Assembly: GCA_965153455.1 (NCBI GenBank)
Contig: OZ234494.1
Span: forward strand, 27,147,354 to 27,211,353
DNA length: 64,000 nt
DNA from: Sphagnum compactum
Lineage: Eukaryota; Bryophyta; Sphagnopsida; Sphagnales
Direction of reading: 5' to 3'
Shown here: positions 38,007-50,200 of the stretch, piece by piece
Position numbering within the stretch: position 1 is the stretch's first letter
Layout: each line of letters starts with the position of its first letter
Translations under genes and position numbers: made by a program
Notes under the pieces: model-generated
The model's database searches: none
What the model was told of the DNA's origin: nothing
The model's input: only the letters and a program-made list of their open reading frames with translations

Positions 38007-40164
38007 ATGCTCGTGTATCAGGACAAGGTCTCAGGTACGTGTTTTGAAGTAGGCAAACTTGTTTTCTTCGTCCAGTAGTATTTGTGCGAGTTTTGTATGT
38101 TTTGTCTGTTTGTTTCCTCTTCGACGCTTGAGGCTTTTTTTTTGTGTTTTTTTTTCTGCATGTATGTTGCCTTGAAGCTCCTTGAGCTTGAAATTTCCTG
38201 TGTGTTTTTCTCTTGTTAAGATTGAAATGAAACCGTGTCTCCTGAAATTTGCTTTTGGAGTTCTAGAAGACGTCTCTACCTAAACAGGGAGTTCCGTTTG
38301 TTTCTAGCAGCCTTAGCATGTTACTACGCTTCTGTTTGGCATCCAACAGTGGCGAAGCGAGGAAACTTTTCGATCTATATTTTTTATTGGTTTTTCGGGT
38401 TCAAGTTTTCGCATAAGATTTGAAGAACTTCTTGCGTATGTGTTTTACGAATGCCGAAGAACTTTGCTCAATACATGCCGGTTTTTCATCTTTTTCGGTA
38501 TCTGGAAACGATAGGTTCAGATGCGTTAGAAAGCAAGTAGAGCTCTTTTATCAAGGGACTCGTTTTCGAGCTTTTGGTTCTGAGCTGTGTCTTGGACTTC
38601 TGATTCATCTGCAACTGCAAAGGGCATCGAGTTCTGTTTATGGAATCTTAATTTGTTGGATGCTCTTTACGCAGCATCAGAAGTTTGGATCTCTTCTCCC
38701 TGAATGCAAAGTATTCTCCATAGTCATCTCCTTGTGCTGTATGCTGCCTGTCATCATATTGCAATAACGTGTTTATCTTCTTCACAGGAGATGAGTTGCT
38801 GTCGGACTCTTTCCCTTATGCCGAGATCCATAATGGTGTCCTCTGGGAGGTTGAGGGCAAGGTGAGAGCCATCTTGCATCTTTGGTTTCTCTTACCCTTA
38901 AATTTATGATGGTATTGTTAACCCTGCTGAAATTCGTATGTGGTCTTTGCTTTGGTGTAATTGCAATCTCAGATTTGTTTTGCAGTTGTCTCTTTCTGTC
39001 AGGGTTGGGTTTTCTCTTTGCATGTATGGTCTGATTGATTGCTGATACTATGTGAGGTCCACAGTATTTTTTATAACATTGTTGTCAGATGTTTCTCAAT
39101 TCTGTTCAGACTTGACTTCAATTGTAGGTATAAATTCTTAGTACTATGAAGATCTTATTCTATGGCTGGTTTCATTTCATGGCCTCCATATGCACAATGT
39201 AGTGTGATCATTGTCAAGTAATGAAATGCCAAGAATAAGGCTCTTTACATAGCTCTCTAGTTAATTCCAGCGGGTCTAGTGTTGGTTTGCTGTTCTATGT
39301 AGATGGCTGATGTGATGAATGTGTTTCTTTGGGGAGGGTGCAGTGGGTTGTGAAGGGTGCTCTTGATGTGGACAGTCTGATTGGAGCTAACCCTTCTGCT
39401 GAGGGTGGAGAAGACGAGGGAGCTGATGACCAAGCAGCTAAAGTTGTTGACATTGTTGACACTTTCAGACTGCAGGTTTGGCACTCCATTTAAATAATGT
39501 TTTAATCTGCTCTGTAACTGTTTTCAAATACTTCCCTGTGTCTTTCTGACTGTGATGTGAAGCTGGGCAATACTTAATTTTTGGTACTGTTTTGGTTACC
39601 AGGAGCAACCGGCATATGACAAAAAGGGGTTCATGGCATACATTAAGAAGTATTTGAAAACTCTGACTCCGCTTGTGCCTGAGGAGCGCCAAGCAACCTT
39701 CAAGAAGGATGTTGAAGGCGCAGTGAAGTTCTTGCTCTCCAAGTTGAGCGACTTCCAATTGTATGGCTGGGCTTATACTCTGCCTCTGTTTATGGTTTTC
39801 ACAGGGTTTATCTGTTTTGTCTATTCTACTAGCATTGTTTGTGAAGATATTGAGTATCACTTTCTACTTACTTCAAGTGCATTGTGAGCTTTGGATTGAG
39901 AACCATTTTGCATTTGATAGGTTGTATCTGTGAGCATTGCGCATTTTTGTTGGTGGCAATCTTTGATGCTAGGTTGAAGGTGCTAGAAGATGCCTGTTCT
40001 CCAAACAGTTGTTTGTTGTGCTGATATCTATATGTGCTGTGTGCAGTTTTGTTGGTGAGAGCATGAAAGATGATTCTTCAACTGTCTTTGCTTATTACAA
40101 AGAAGGGAAAACAGATCCCACATTCCTTTACTTTGCTGATGCTTTGAAGGAAGTCAAGTGTTGA
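38007..40164 (+). CDS. TCTP: Translationally controlled tumour protein homologue
   Basis: Five exons, 38007-38034, 38788-38861, 39344-39475, 39603-39760 and 40047-40164, give 169 aa, the normal family length. All junctions are GT-AG and keep frame. The N-terminus MLVYQD and the following [10 protein letters not shown] are diagnostic. The first family signature is seen as [14 protein letters not shown] and the second as the [19 protein letters not shown] stretch running into FFVGESM. The protein ends LKEVKC. TCTP is a small abundant cytosolic protein linked to growth, translation and small-GTPase signalling in eukaryotes. It forms a MSS4-like beta fold with a helical hairpin, here in exon 4. 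The first intron, directly after codon 9, is the longest (753 bp). The upstream telo-box and CCAAT motifs agree with strong expression in growing cells, which is inference. Confidence 0.97.
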
Positions 40165-42292
40165 TGTTATAGCTTTCACACAACTTGAGAAGTTGCAGCA
40201 ATCAGTGGGTTTTTAAAGTTTAGGAAATTATCATTGGGAATGGGGTACTTGATTTGATATCTAGAGTTCCGGAATACATGGATCGAGGCCTATGGTTTTC
40301 TGCCCTGTTATTCCTTCAAATATCTCAGCTTCTTTAAGGGCTGTAAATGTTGGGAAATGTTTTTTGTGAATCCTTTGGTAACTGCAAGGATTTTGTGGAT
40401 TGCTGGAATAGTTATAATATTGATGTGAAGCCGTTGAATTTTTGACCTGCTAGTTTTTTTCGGAATGTGATGCAGTAAAAGTTGTGAACAGCTATTTTCT
40501 TGTTCATCTAGTATATGACACTTTGTGTGTGATCTGTAGCATTATGATACAGTGTTGTGAGCTTTGGATTGAGAACCTTTTTGCATTTGTGAAAGTGTTG
40601 TTGTGAAGGTGTTTGCAATTTCATACACATTAGAATTTCACAGACAAAGTCCTCTGCCCATGGAATGTAGGATTTTCAAGACACCTTCAAATTGGAGTTG
40701 TGAAGGTTTCTCTCTGATCTTGTGGATATTTATGAGGAAAATCTCTGATAGTACATGACAATTGCCTTGTAAAGCTGGAGAGACAAAATGAACCTGAGCC
40801 TCATATATGAATGAATGCATTAACCTGTAGAGCTGGTATATGCCGCTCGGTTTCTGTGCCAAGGTTGAACACTTTGTGACAATAAGTAATTGACAATGAG
40901 ATCAAGACTAAGTTATGTAAAGCCCCAACATGCAGCTCATGGATGAAACATTTGTAGTATATCCAATAACAGAATTCAATCCTGCGCGAGTCTTAATTCT
41001 GCCCCTGATCTTGCCTTAAGTCTTTGCGTTGCTCCCAAGCAACTCCTGTGTCAACAGCAACATTTAACTTTCCTCAACTGCATGAACATGGAGCCATCTT
41101 GCGATAATCCAGAGTATTTAATACACAGATCTTGCACATGAAATTCTGCAGTTCCTCAGTGCTAACCCAAAAATCCTTGCATGTTTTTTAAGGTCTGCCA
41201 ATCCAATTACACAAGTGTAATTTTTGGCCTCCAAGTCTGCTGTACTGCTGACTGGTTTTAGAAATAGAGCCTTGTAAATTTCATCAATTTTTTTCCACAG
41301 GTCTGGCTGCCTGTGATGACCAAGTGCCCAAGCCATTTATGCAAAGAACAAAGCCATAGTAGAAAGTACTACTAACAAAAGTAACGTCATGGTGCATATT
41401 ACATTGCATTCATACTGTGCCATTCGGTACATATGCAGAAGATCAGATGGACCCTTGTTAACTATATTATGAGATACTACTGCCAAGTATGATTATCTAC
41501 AACATTGAAAGTTGAGCTGAAACCCTGAACACTCTTGATATTGACAATCATATTTGCCAGTTTTATTCAAGGCTTTACACAATGGCACTAATAATGAGAG
41601 GACAATTCAATCCAAAAATAGAGCTAAAATGGCACATGAGATGTGTTTGGACAACACAAAAACGTCAGGATTTTTCAATGCATGTCCATGGTGAGTTTCT
41701 AGCCCTCAATCATCCACTTCACAATTTCCATCAATGGCAATTGCCTTGAGAGGCACTTGCAAAAAAAGAATTCACATGTCATTGCCATCTCAGTTTGAAG
41801 TCGGCAAAGCTCAAATGTGTCTCAAATGTGACCATCTACAATTTGCCTTCTGCTGGAATGATCTCACATCTAGGATCAACCGGCTGAACCTCAACCCTAA
41901 TTCACAAAACCGGCAAAAGAGAGGGAGTTGACAGATACGGGAATGCCACCAAAAGAGAAGACCTATGGTGTTGCACACTTGATGGATCATTGTGTACTAG
42001 GAGGCCACATGAGAAAAATTAAAATCCTTTAAAAAACAACAATAAAGTGTGAGAGTATAGCCACACCTCTTGGTTAGATGGCTTGTGCTTGTAGTAAGCC
42101 AACACTAGCAATTTGAGCATGAAGTGTCGCTTGTGGAAGGAGCGGCCGATCTTGTGTCGTCCATGTGAACAATTGTGGCAGGTATTAAGGTTGAGAGGGA
42201 AGGAGAGAGAGGGAAAAAATAGGGCAAACAAAAATCTACAAAAATTGGTCATTCTGGTGCATAATTGTTGATTAGGAGACCATTTATGATTG

Positions 42293-42311
42293 TCATGGTC
42301 GACGACCATGA
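42293..42311. repeat. Perfect 19-bp palindrome
   Basis: tcatggtcgacgaccatga reads the same on both strands about a central a. Its function is unknown; it could be a protein-binding site or chance. Confidence 0.7.
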
Positions 42312-42652
42312 TGTAATTGTCTTATTGATGAAAAAAGACTCTATACCTGGTCTACATAAACCAGTTCCGATTATCATCATCACTGGAATTAGTTAAGATC
42401 TTTTAACGGAGTTTTTTTTTTTCCCATGTGTAGAAAATCAGTTTTGGGACTACAGAGTTCTTAACTAGGGGAAAATCATGCAGTGAACAAACCGCAATCC
42501 AGGTTTCATAAAATGTCTACAATACCAAAGTATAACTGTAATGCGGTTAAAAGAGAGTAATCCATTACCTCAGATGTGTCATTCCTTCCTTCCTTCATTG
42601 TGCTCTTGAACAAGACTTTTTTTTCCCTTTTGTTGATGATAATGAAACCCTT

Positions 42653-42905
42653 CACTCAGTAGGTTTGAGATTTCATATTAAATCAGTTTTTTCTTTCATC
42701 ACTGGGTTAAGGTTTTATTCTACTTATTGAAAAAATTCATCACTCAGTAGGTTTGAAGTTTAGACTATCTCAGTGTTTCTTCCTTCACTGGGTTGAAATT
42801 TTTTTATGATTATCAAAAAACCCATCATCACTCACTAGGTTTGAAGCTTAAATCATATGATCAGTGTTTTCTTTCATCACTGGGTTCAGGTTTTATTTAT
42901 TAATA
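42653..42905. repeat. Three-copy tandem repeat, 88-bp period
   Basis: Units start cactcagtaggtttga at 42653, 42741 and 42829 (the third reads cactcactagg). Each continues to a tcttt/ccttcatcactgggtt phrase and a tttta end. Copies differ by small indels. Confidence 0.8.
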
Positions 42906-43141
42906 TTAACATTGTCATTACACAAATCTGCATCAACAATAATATGCATGCTAAAAGCTCAACATCCCTTTTTGGCAACTTGATTTTATGAACCCGAGCT
43001 TGAAGGTGGAAGAAACAATTTTTTTCAAGTTCCAAACTTTGAAGTTCACAAAGGGGATTTGTGCTGCTGATTTAGAGGCTTCTTGATCATCCATCAATGA
43101 GTGAAAAAATTTTGTGCTAGAAATTAGTGTGTGCTAACAAA

Positions 43142-43666
43142 ATGGATCCTCTTGTACCCAAGCTTGTAAGCATTCAAGTTGTGGATGTGTCTCTCATGTT
43201 GTTTTGGATTTGCAGGTTTTGGAATGCTTGTTGTTATCATAGGAAAGTTCTTGTTTTTCATTCAAAGGACATGAAGGGAACATTCTTGAATGTCAATAAT
43301 TGATGAACAAGAAGAGCAGCTCTGGTTTGCAACTTGTGAATTATTATTATCGTTATTATTATTATTCATAATTGGGTGAGTCAATTTTGTCATGGTTTTC
43401 TTGGTGCAAAACTTAAAAAATGCAAGTTCCTTGACATGTCCCTGTGAATTTGATTTCTTCAGGGCAATGCAGAGAAAGTTGCTGATAAATTGGCAGGCTT
43501 AAATGAGAGGCTAGATGAGCTATTACAAGAATTGGGTGAGCTTCAAGACAAAGTTCCTCAACCTGGAGAGCTCGAAACAATTGAAAGCCAAAACAATCTT
43601 TCAAGCATAGTGAACAAGATTATAGCTGATAAAACCGAAATCAAAGAAGAGAGCTTCAAGAGATAA
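43142..43666 (+). CDS. Possible two-exon coiled-coil microprotein
   Basis: I do not recognise this protein. Exon 2 (43463-43666) follows a good acceptor (tttcttcag) and is fully open for 67 codons to taa. It reads as a heptad-rich acidic helix: LAGLNERLDELLQELGELQD, then SSIVNKIIADKTEIKEESF. A compatible first exon is 43142-43165 (MDPLVPKL followed by gtaagc, a strong donor); both are phase 0, giving 75 aa. A different first exon or an extra small exon is possible. The helix could mediate dimerisation or membership of a small scaffold complex. The ORF lies 584 bp upstream of the DNAAF5-like gene on the same strand, so it might alternatively be a 5' exon of a longer transcript, but its stop codon separates the two. 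Confidence 0.5.
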
Positions 43667-44249
43667 AATGGTACTTTCTACTAATAATAACATAACAGAA
43701 AGGGGCTTTCTAAGAAGGGGAGAAGAATCTGCCATCCCCATATTTAGAGTCGAGTATACTAACTACATCATGAATTTTTTCATGTGGTAAATGTTCTTCA
43801 ATGAGTTTTTTCTTGGAAATGGATCACAGTTATAAAAAGAAGCCTACATATAAGCAGAGACCTGTATTTCTGGATCATGAAGTCTTCATGTATGCTTCAT
43901 GTTGCCTGCATGCTTTCTTCAACAAATAGTTTTCTGATTACCTAGTAAACAGTTTGAGCTCAATCTGCTGTTGTTGATTAGCCTACATTTTGTGGGTGGC
44001 ATTGATGATGCACTAGAAGAATTCTTGTTGGGGATGTTGTTCAAATGGGATTACTAGAATGTGGGGTGATCACAATCTGCAAGTTGTGAGCTGAGTTTTG
44101 TGAGCAAGAAAGATTTTAAGAGAGACAAGCCATGGATTGGGTTTGGGTATTTGAGTAACCAGAGCAAATTTTGCTGCATTCAAGACTTCCTATTGTGTGG
44201 TAGAACTGTTGCTGTTTAGAAATTTGACATGATCTCTTTATGAAGGAAG
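43667..44249. other. Short intergenic gap before the DNAAF5-like gene
   Basis: This must hold the 3' end of the coiled-coil ORF and the promoter and leader of the next gene. I see no clear TATA box or open frame. A tandem of tgtatgcttcatgttgcctgcatgc-like words at 43890-43915 is minor. Confidence 0.4.
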
Positions 44250-47200
44250 ATGGAGAAAAGGAAGAAGAATAGCAGAGTAGAAGACATATGGAATGCATTG
44301 AAAGTGAAAGAGCTTGAAGGCAGTCAGAGGATGAAGGCAGTAAGCAATAATACAAATTGGAACTTGTTTCATATAAAAGATGTTGTCAAGCCAAGATCAA
44401 GTCGAGTTGCAGCTCCTTCAGAATTATCTCAGCTTGATTCCCGTCTCCCAGATTACTCTCTCCTGGAAGCTGCTAACATCTTCCACAAAAGTGAAGGTCA
44501 GCTGCAATTGGGCTGTCGCAAGGATCATAATAATGTGATGTCAAGCACCATCCATGCCCTCACCAGATCACAAGACGAGAACAAAAATGGCAGCTTGGAT
44601 TTAACTGGCAAGCTCTTGAGCACAGATCACATGCGCCCACCTTATACAGACATTGCAACTTCTCGGTATGCCAAACTCAAAGAAGCTTACCTGAAAAGAA
44701 AACTGGATGCCGCTGCAACTGTACCACAAAGCAGGAGCAGCTCCATTTTGCTAAACCAATCTGAAGCTTGCAGTGAGCCTGATCAAAGTCATACATTCAA
44801 CTTTTGCAGCCTGAAGATTTCAGAAGAACATGTTGCAGCAACTATAATACCACAAAGCTGCAGCTCCACTTTGCTGAACCAACTGCCCTTGAATGCTGAA
44901 GCTTGCAATGAGCCTGATCAAAGTAGTGGAAGCTATTGCAGCCTGAAGATGTCAGAAGAAGATGATGTTGCAGCATGGATCAATGGTCCTGAGAGCATCA
45001 AGAAAGACGAGGTACATTCACAATTGGCAGCAGCAGATAGCAAAATGGTGAAAGACAGTTGTGTCAATGGCATTGTTGAACAAGGAGTCAATGTAAATTC
45101 TGGTGACAAAGCAGAATGCATGATCAAGGTGGTGCAGGCTGGGATGAAGGATGTTACAGTCAAGGTACTAGCTTCTTCTCAGGTAACAGATGTCAGTTTG
45201 ATGGGATTCAAGGATACTTCTACAAATGTCACAGACTCGAGCAATGATGATCAAGATACAAGAAGCATATGTGAGGAGAATTGTCACATCATGGCAGCAG
45301 ATAAAGGCGGCGGTGAAGATGGAATCTCTTTTTCCAACTGCACTGAATCTGATGTCAAGAGTAATAATGAACTTGATCAACCTGGTTCTTCAATGATGCA
45401 GCAGCAGCAGCAACAGCAGAAGGAGCAGCAGCAGCAGCTGAAGACTTGTGAGACAAGAGAGAATTCATGCTCCCAAAAGCAGAATCTGATACAGGAAGAA
45501 GAAGAAGCAGAAGAGATTGAATATGAGCTCTTAGCTGAAGCTCTCAACAGGGATTTGAATTGCTTGGTTGATCCTGCAGCATCGGTGCGTTCTGCTGCAC
45601 TGCTTCGCCTACAATCCACACTTTTCAGTTGCGTCAAGAGTGACGATAAAGGATCATGTGAGCTTGTCGAGGAGGAGCACCATGATCCTCCAGATCAAGC
45701 TCAGGTTCACCTCCGGAGCAAACGCAACACATTGTGTTGGGCCGCAGAGGAATTGATAGTCAAACCTCTCTTGCGACGCTTCGCTGATTCCTCTGAGAAA
45801 TGCCGTCAACTCTCCATCGCTATACTTCACCAGTACTCTAACCTCCATCTCTGCCTAGTCCCTCTCCAATTGTTTGTGGCTTCTCTCTGTCTCTCTCTGG
45901 ACCTTGAGGTTGATCACCAATTCTCCAATACGATCTCCACAGACAACGAAGACAAATGTGTGAAGAGAAACTTGTTGAGGAGATACAAGTCTTGTAAACC
46001 ACACCTCCTCCAGGACCATTGCTAAGAGCACCGGGTGGGTGTGTTTTTGTGGGGAAACAAACAAACAAGCAGGCTCCTGCAGGAAGTGCCGAGCGCAGTG
46101 ATCACATTGCTGCCATATGTGCTCCCTGTCATCACTGAGCGGATGCCACTTGACATTCCTCTCACGCCTGCCAGCGACAATGACTATCTGAAAGAGCCGG
46201 TAGGTAACTAACTTAGGACATCTTTCCATTGGGCTGTTGTGATCACAAATTCTATGATAGTTTTCCATTATTATCCCTCCTATTTGTGCTCACCGTCACC
46301 TCACAGCTCTGTCGGTCAAGCATTGAGTACCAAATGCAAGAGCTGAGAGAGATGTGAGTCAAACTGCTAGTCATTACAAAGTGACATCTATCTTTCTTCT
46401 TTTGTGAAAATGTGTTCTCAGAAGTTCCTAACATTGATTAACTACATATTTTCAACATAGTTGCAGATCTCCAATGCAATGCGCCTGTCCATCCAATAAG
46501 AAACAGGGCCCTATGTCATTGGCTTTCCATTAGGCTGCTGTAATCACAGCACACTCTGTGTAACTGTGATCACAACAACCTAATGAAAATAGACCCTTAC
46601 TCCTCCATTTGCAACACCAAATTCATTCTTCATCATCAAAGTAGAATTCCATCAGATTTGTCAAAGTTTGCATTGACTTCAACAAACTTGTCAATCCCAT
46701 CGTCACTGTCAGAAATGATGATGATGATGATAATCTGCTACAAACACAATCTGCTTAAAAATCAATCAATTTCCTCCAACTTATGCAGGTCAAGATCCAG
46801 GCTATTCTTGTGGAAACATCAGAGGAAGTGAGACTGCAATTAGTGCAACTCATGCATTCAATTCTAACGAAAGCTCCTCGCTTGATTCAAGCTTTTGCTT
46901 CTGATGTTGCTTCCATTCTTGTTGCTGCAACGTTTGACACTCACCCAGAGGTGCTCCTGGTAGGTACTACTTGTATCACTCCTCCCCCTCCCTACAATCC
47001 CACCTAGCAAGCAGGCTGTGCACCTGTTATGTGTGTCCAGAGATTTTTTTTGCCTGTTGTTGTGTTGTCTCCTTTGAACATTGCAGAAAAACTTCTTTGA
47101 GAATCACTCAAGCAAGCTCTGAGCAGTCTCCTCCTCCTGTTTCCTCCATGCCATGATGTTGTTCTTGGTGCAAATGGCCAGGAGACATTCTCAACACTGG

Positions 47201-50200
47201 AACAGTTTGGGGAGCTCATGGGTTACAAACTCAAACCAGTGGGCAAGCAACTTGTGCGAGTGGTGCAAGTCTCTCTCTCCCACAACCACTATCGAGTGCG
47301 AGTGGCTGCCCTCAAGGCTATCCGCAGGTTACCACATCCCCCTAACTTTCTTCTCTTGACATCACTTAATCTGCTCTTCTTCAAACACTTCTTCCAGAGA
47401 AGAAAGAAACATGGAAAAAAATAATTCTCAAACCCCACAGAAAAGGAAGTCCAAGACAAACAGGACCACAGGAAATCTCCTGAACAGCATTTGCTGTTGC
47501 TGCTGCGGCTGATGATGATGATGTGAACTTGCTGATGTTGCGCATGATGTTACTGATGTTGCAGGCTAGTTATGTGTGGAGCACATGATGCAATTTATGA
47601 GCTGACAGCCTATCGAGATCCAAATCTGATACCTATCAAATGTTTCTATGAACCGGACCCCAAAGTGAGAAGATGAGAGTTGGTCAAGCTCTACAAGACT
47701 TCTTGGGATTCTACAGTGAATATTTGTGTGTGCTTGATGAAACCTTGAAATTTCAATGTGTTTGACATTCTGAATGTGTGTGTGTGTGTGGGGACCTAGA
47801 CTCATTACTTTGCTGTATTGGCTACTGATCGAAATTCTTCAGCAAGAGAAGAACTGTACAGAACCATTGCTTGTTGGTTATGTGAGCTTGGTGAAAGAAA
47901 AGAACATGAGAGCCGACTTGTTCCGTAAGAAGTTTTACAAACTTCTCTCAAAATAATTCTTTGCAATATATCATCAGTAGTGTTTTTCTGAATTCTATGT
48001 GTCACTACTTGTCAAAAACCAAGTTCATCAACAATTTTTTCTTCAAGCTTGACAGAGTGAGGTTCTCTCCTCTGTTTGTCTTCTTTTTTCTATGATCAAA
48101 ACCATGCAATCCAGTACAATCTCTATGAGCACTGAAATGGGAAAGAATTGATCAGGTACTTATTGGCTGGCTTTCAAGATCCAAGCCCACACTTGCGGGA
48201 GCTTGCCTTTAAACTCATGGAGGAAGTTGGCCTACAGTATGTGCTTCATTACTTATCCTACAGAATATTTGAGAGATTGTTGGTGGTACTTGTCTTTTCT
48301 CCTCCAACATTCCTTCAATTAAGTGCTCCTGAAAAGAGGACTTCTGAGCAACACAAACTTTGTTGATCTCAAATTCAGCACATAGTACATTGAAGATTAT
48401 GATCAGCCTAGCTGAGAATATAGAGCTTCTTGGCAAGTTAGACAAAGCAAAGTGCTTCAACATCACATTTGAGGAAATGGCAATTACACTGAGAGTTGTG
48501 AGAGTTGAGCACTGAGAAGAATTGCATTTAAAACATGCAGTAAAATATTGATCAACAAATTTGTCTTGATCCTCCAGGTATGAGGAAGAGAATGAGAAGG
48601 AGGTGAAGGATACCCGCACATATCTTACTGAAGATATTGATGACATTGTCTCTATAGCTGGAGCACCCTTGCCTCATCCCTTCACACGTCTGTTCTTTTG
48701 AACCCTCCCCTTGAAGAATCTTCTCCCCCCCTTCCTCATGTTCTCATTGTTGAAGGCAACACCTGGTTGTCAAACCTAAAGGCAACAAGAAGTACAAATA
48801 GATCTCTATTCTAGGTGTTTCTGTATTTTTGTCCAGAGTTTGCTTCAGAACAGGTCCATCAGATGAAGAACAATTTGCTTGAACAATTGGGGGAAATCCA
48901 TGATACTAGCAAGCAAGCTCGAGATCAGAAGCAAACAATTGAGGCAATATTGTAGCAAACAGACAGACACATGACCGACATTGAACAAGAATCGAACATC
49001 AATGTGTATTCTTCTTCACTCACGTGCAGGAAGACCATGCCTAGGTGCCAGGATCATGGTGAAGAGTGTGACAGCCATCATATTGCATGCCATTGCTGGT
49101 GATTTGGAATGTTGGACGTGTGGTACACAGGAGTTAGCAGCAGATTTTCTGGTCACACTGCTCATGTTTGCTGAGGACAATATCACCATGCATCTCCAAC
49201 CCCTTGTCAAACTCCTGCACAAGGCTCTGAGCCACCTATCAATTGAATCTAAGTTAAGCTTTTCTCATTTACGATTTCACATGGGCCAGTTACAGAACTA
49301 CATGTGCACACATGACTATACTTTAGATATTTTATTGTAGATTCATACCTCATGCTCAGAATGAATGGAACAAAGAATGACAGTGAGGAAGCCTGGAGAG
49401 GAAATGAGACAACAATAGGCTGGAGAGGAAATCCTGCTCTCTTCAAAGTCTCACTTCAGATTGCAATTACATGCCTTCAACAATTGCAGATTCTGGAGAG
49501 TGCTAAGCTTCTGGGTTTATTCGTGTCGCCAAGCTCCTACCTTCCAATCATGCTCCCACGAGTAAGTGGGTGTGATGTGAATGCAGATGTGTCAGTGCAG
49601 ACTGTGGGGCATGCTTTGCATCTGCTTGCAGGAATTCTGAAAGGAAGTGCTTCTGAACAAATACTGCCACACATACCTGAGATCTGTTGTACCCTCACAG
49701 ATTGCCATCTACTGACCAGCATCCAACAGTATGGGACCCACTGCTCACTCCCACATCACAATGCCATGAATTGTCATCATTCTGCATGGTTAGACAGTCT
49801 AAGAGACAATCTGAATCTGGGAAAAAATTGGCTGGGTTCAGGGGGGTGAATGAAGGTGTGATTGCGGTGGCAGATCAGTTGATCAGGGCTTGGCATCAGG
49901 AAAAATGCTGCAAAGAAGTAACAACTATGCTCTGGCTATTACTCAATGCTGCTGCTGTTGCAGATTTTTGTTCTCGATCACCTGGGAAGGTTTGTTCCCA
50001 TTCTATCCCAAGACACTGTGAAGAGCCACACACTTCAAAGTAAAAAGAAAGTATCTAGGACTCTGCTTATGATGCACAGTTCAAGGATGTTTTGCACAAG
50101 GGGTGGGTGTGTATGATATGAATTCTGATGCCTGGATTCAGTGGTCATTCTTCATCTTCTGTGCAAAAAACAGGCTGAATCTGCGATTCAAAACTTGGCT

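Larger units (their letters stand above)
40165..43141. other. Intergenic region between TCTP and the coiled-coil ORF
   Basis: The first 400-500 bases are TCTP 3' untranslated sequence; the phrase gtgagctttggattgagaac occurs both in intron 4 (39885) and at 40557, so part of the gene end is a duplicated piece. A minus-strand open frame at 41118-41336 has no recognisable content. The rest holds a 19-bp palindrome, a three-copy repeat and nothing else I can assign. Confidence 0.55.

Noticed and set aside
41118-41336. 72-codon minus-strand frame as an exon
   Set aside because: No homology recognised and no partner exons with matching phase nearby.
45909-46025. Read-through of DNAAF5 exon 1 to the stop at 46025
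   Set aside because: The HEAT homology resumes at 46083 (EVPSAVITLLPYVLP) in phase 0, which requires a donor before the stop; 45908 is the best phase-0 site.
47820-47956. Frame ending RKKFYKLLSK as a DNAAF5 exon
   Set aside because: A different frame of the same DNA gives EELYRTIACWLCELGERKEHESRLVP, which fits the family and joins in phase to the next exon.
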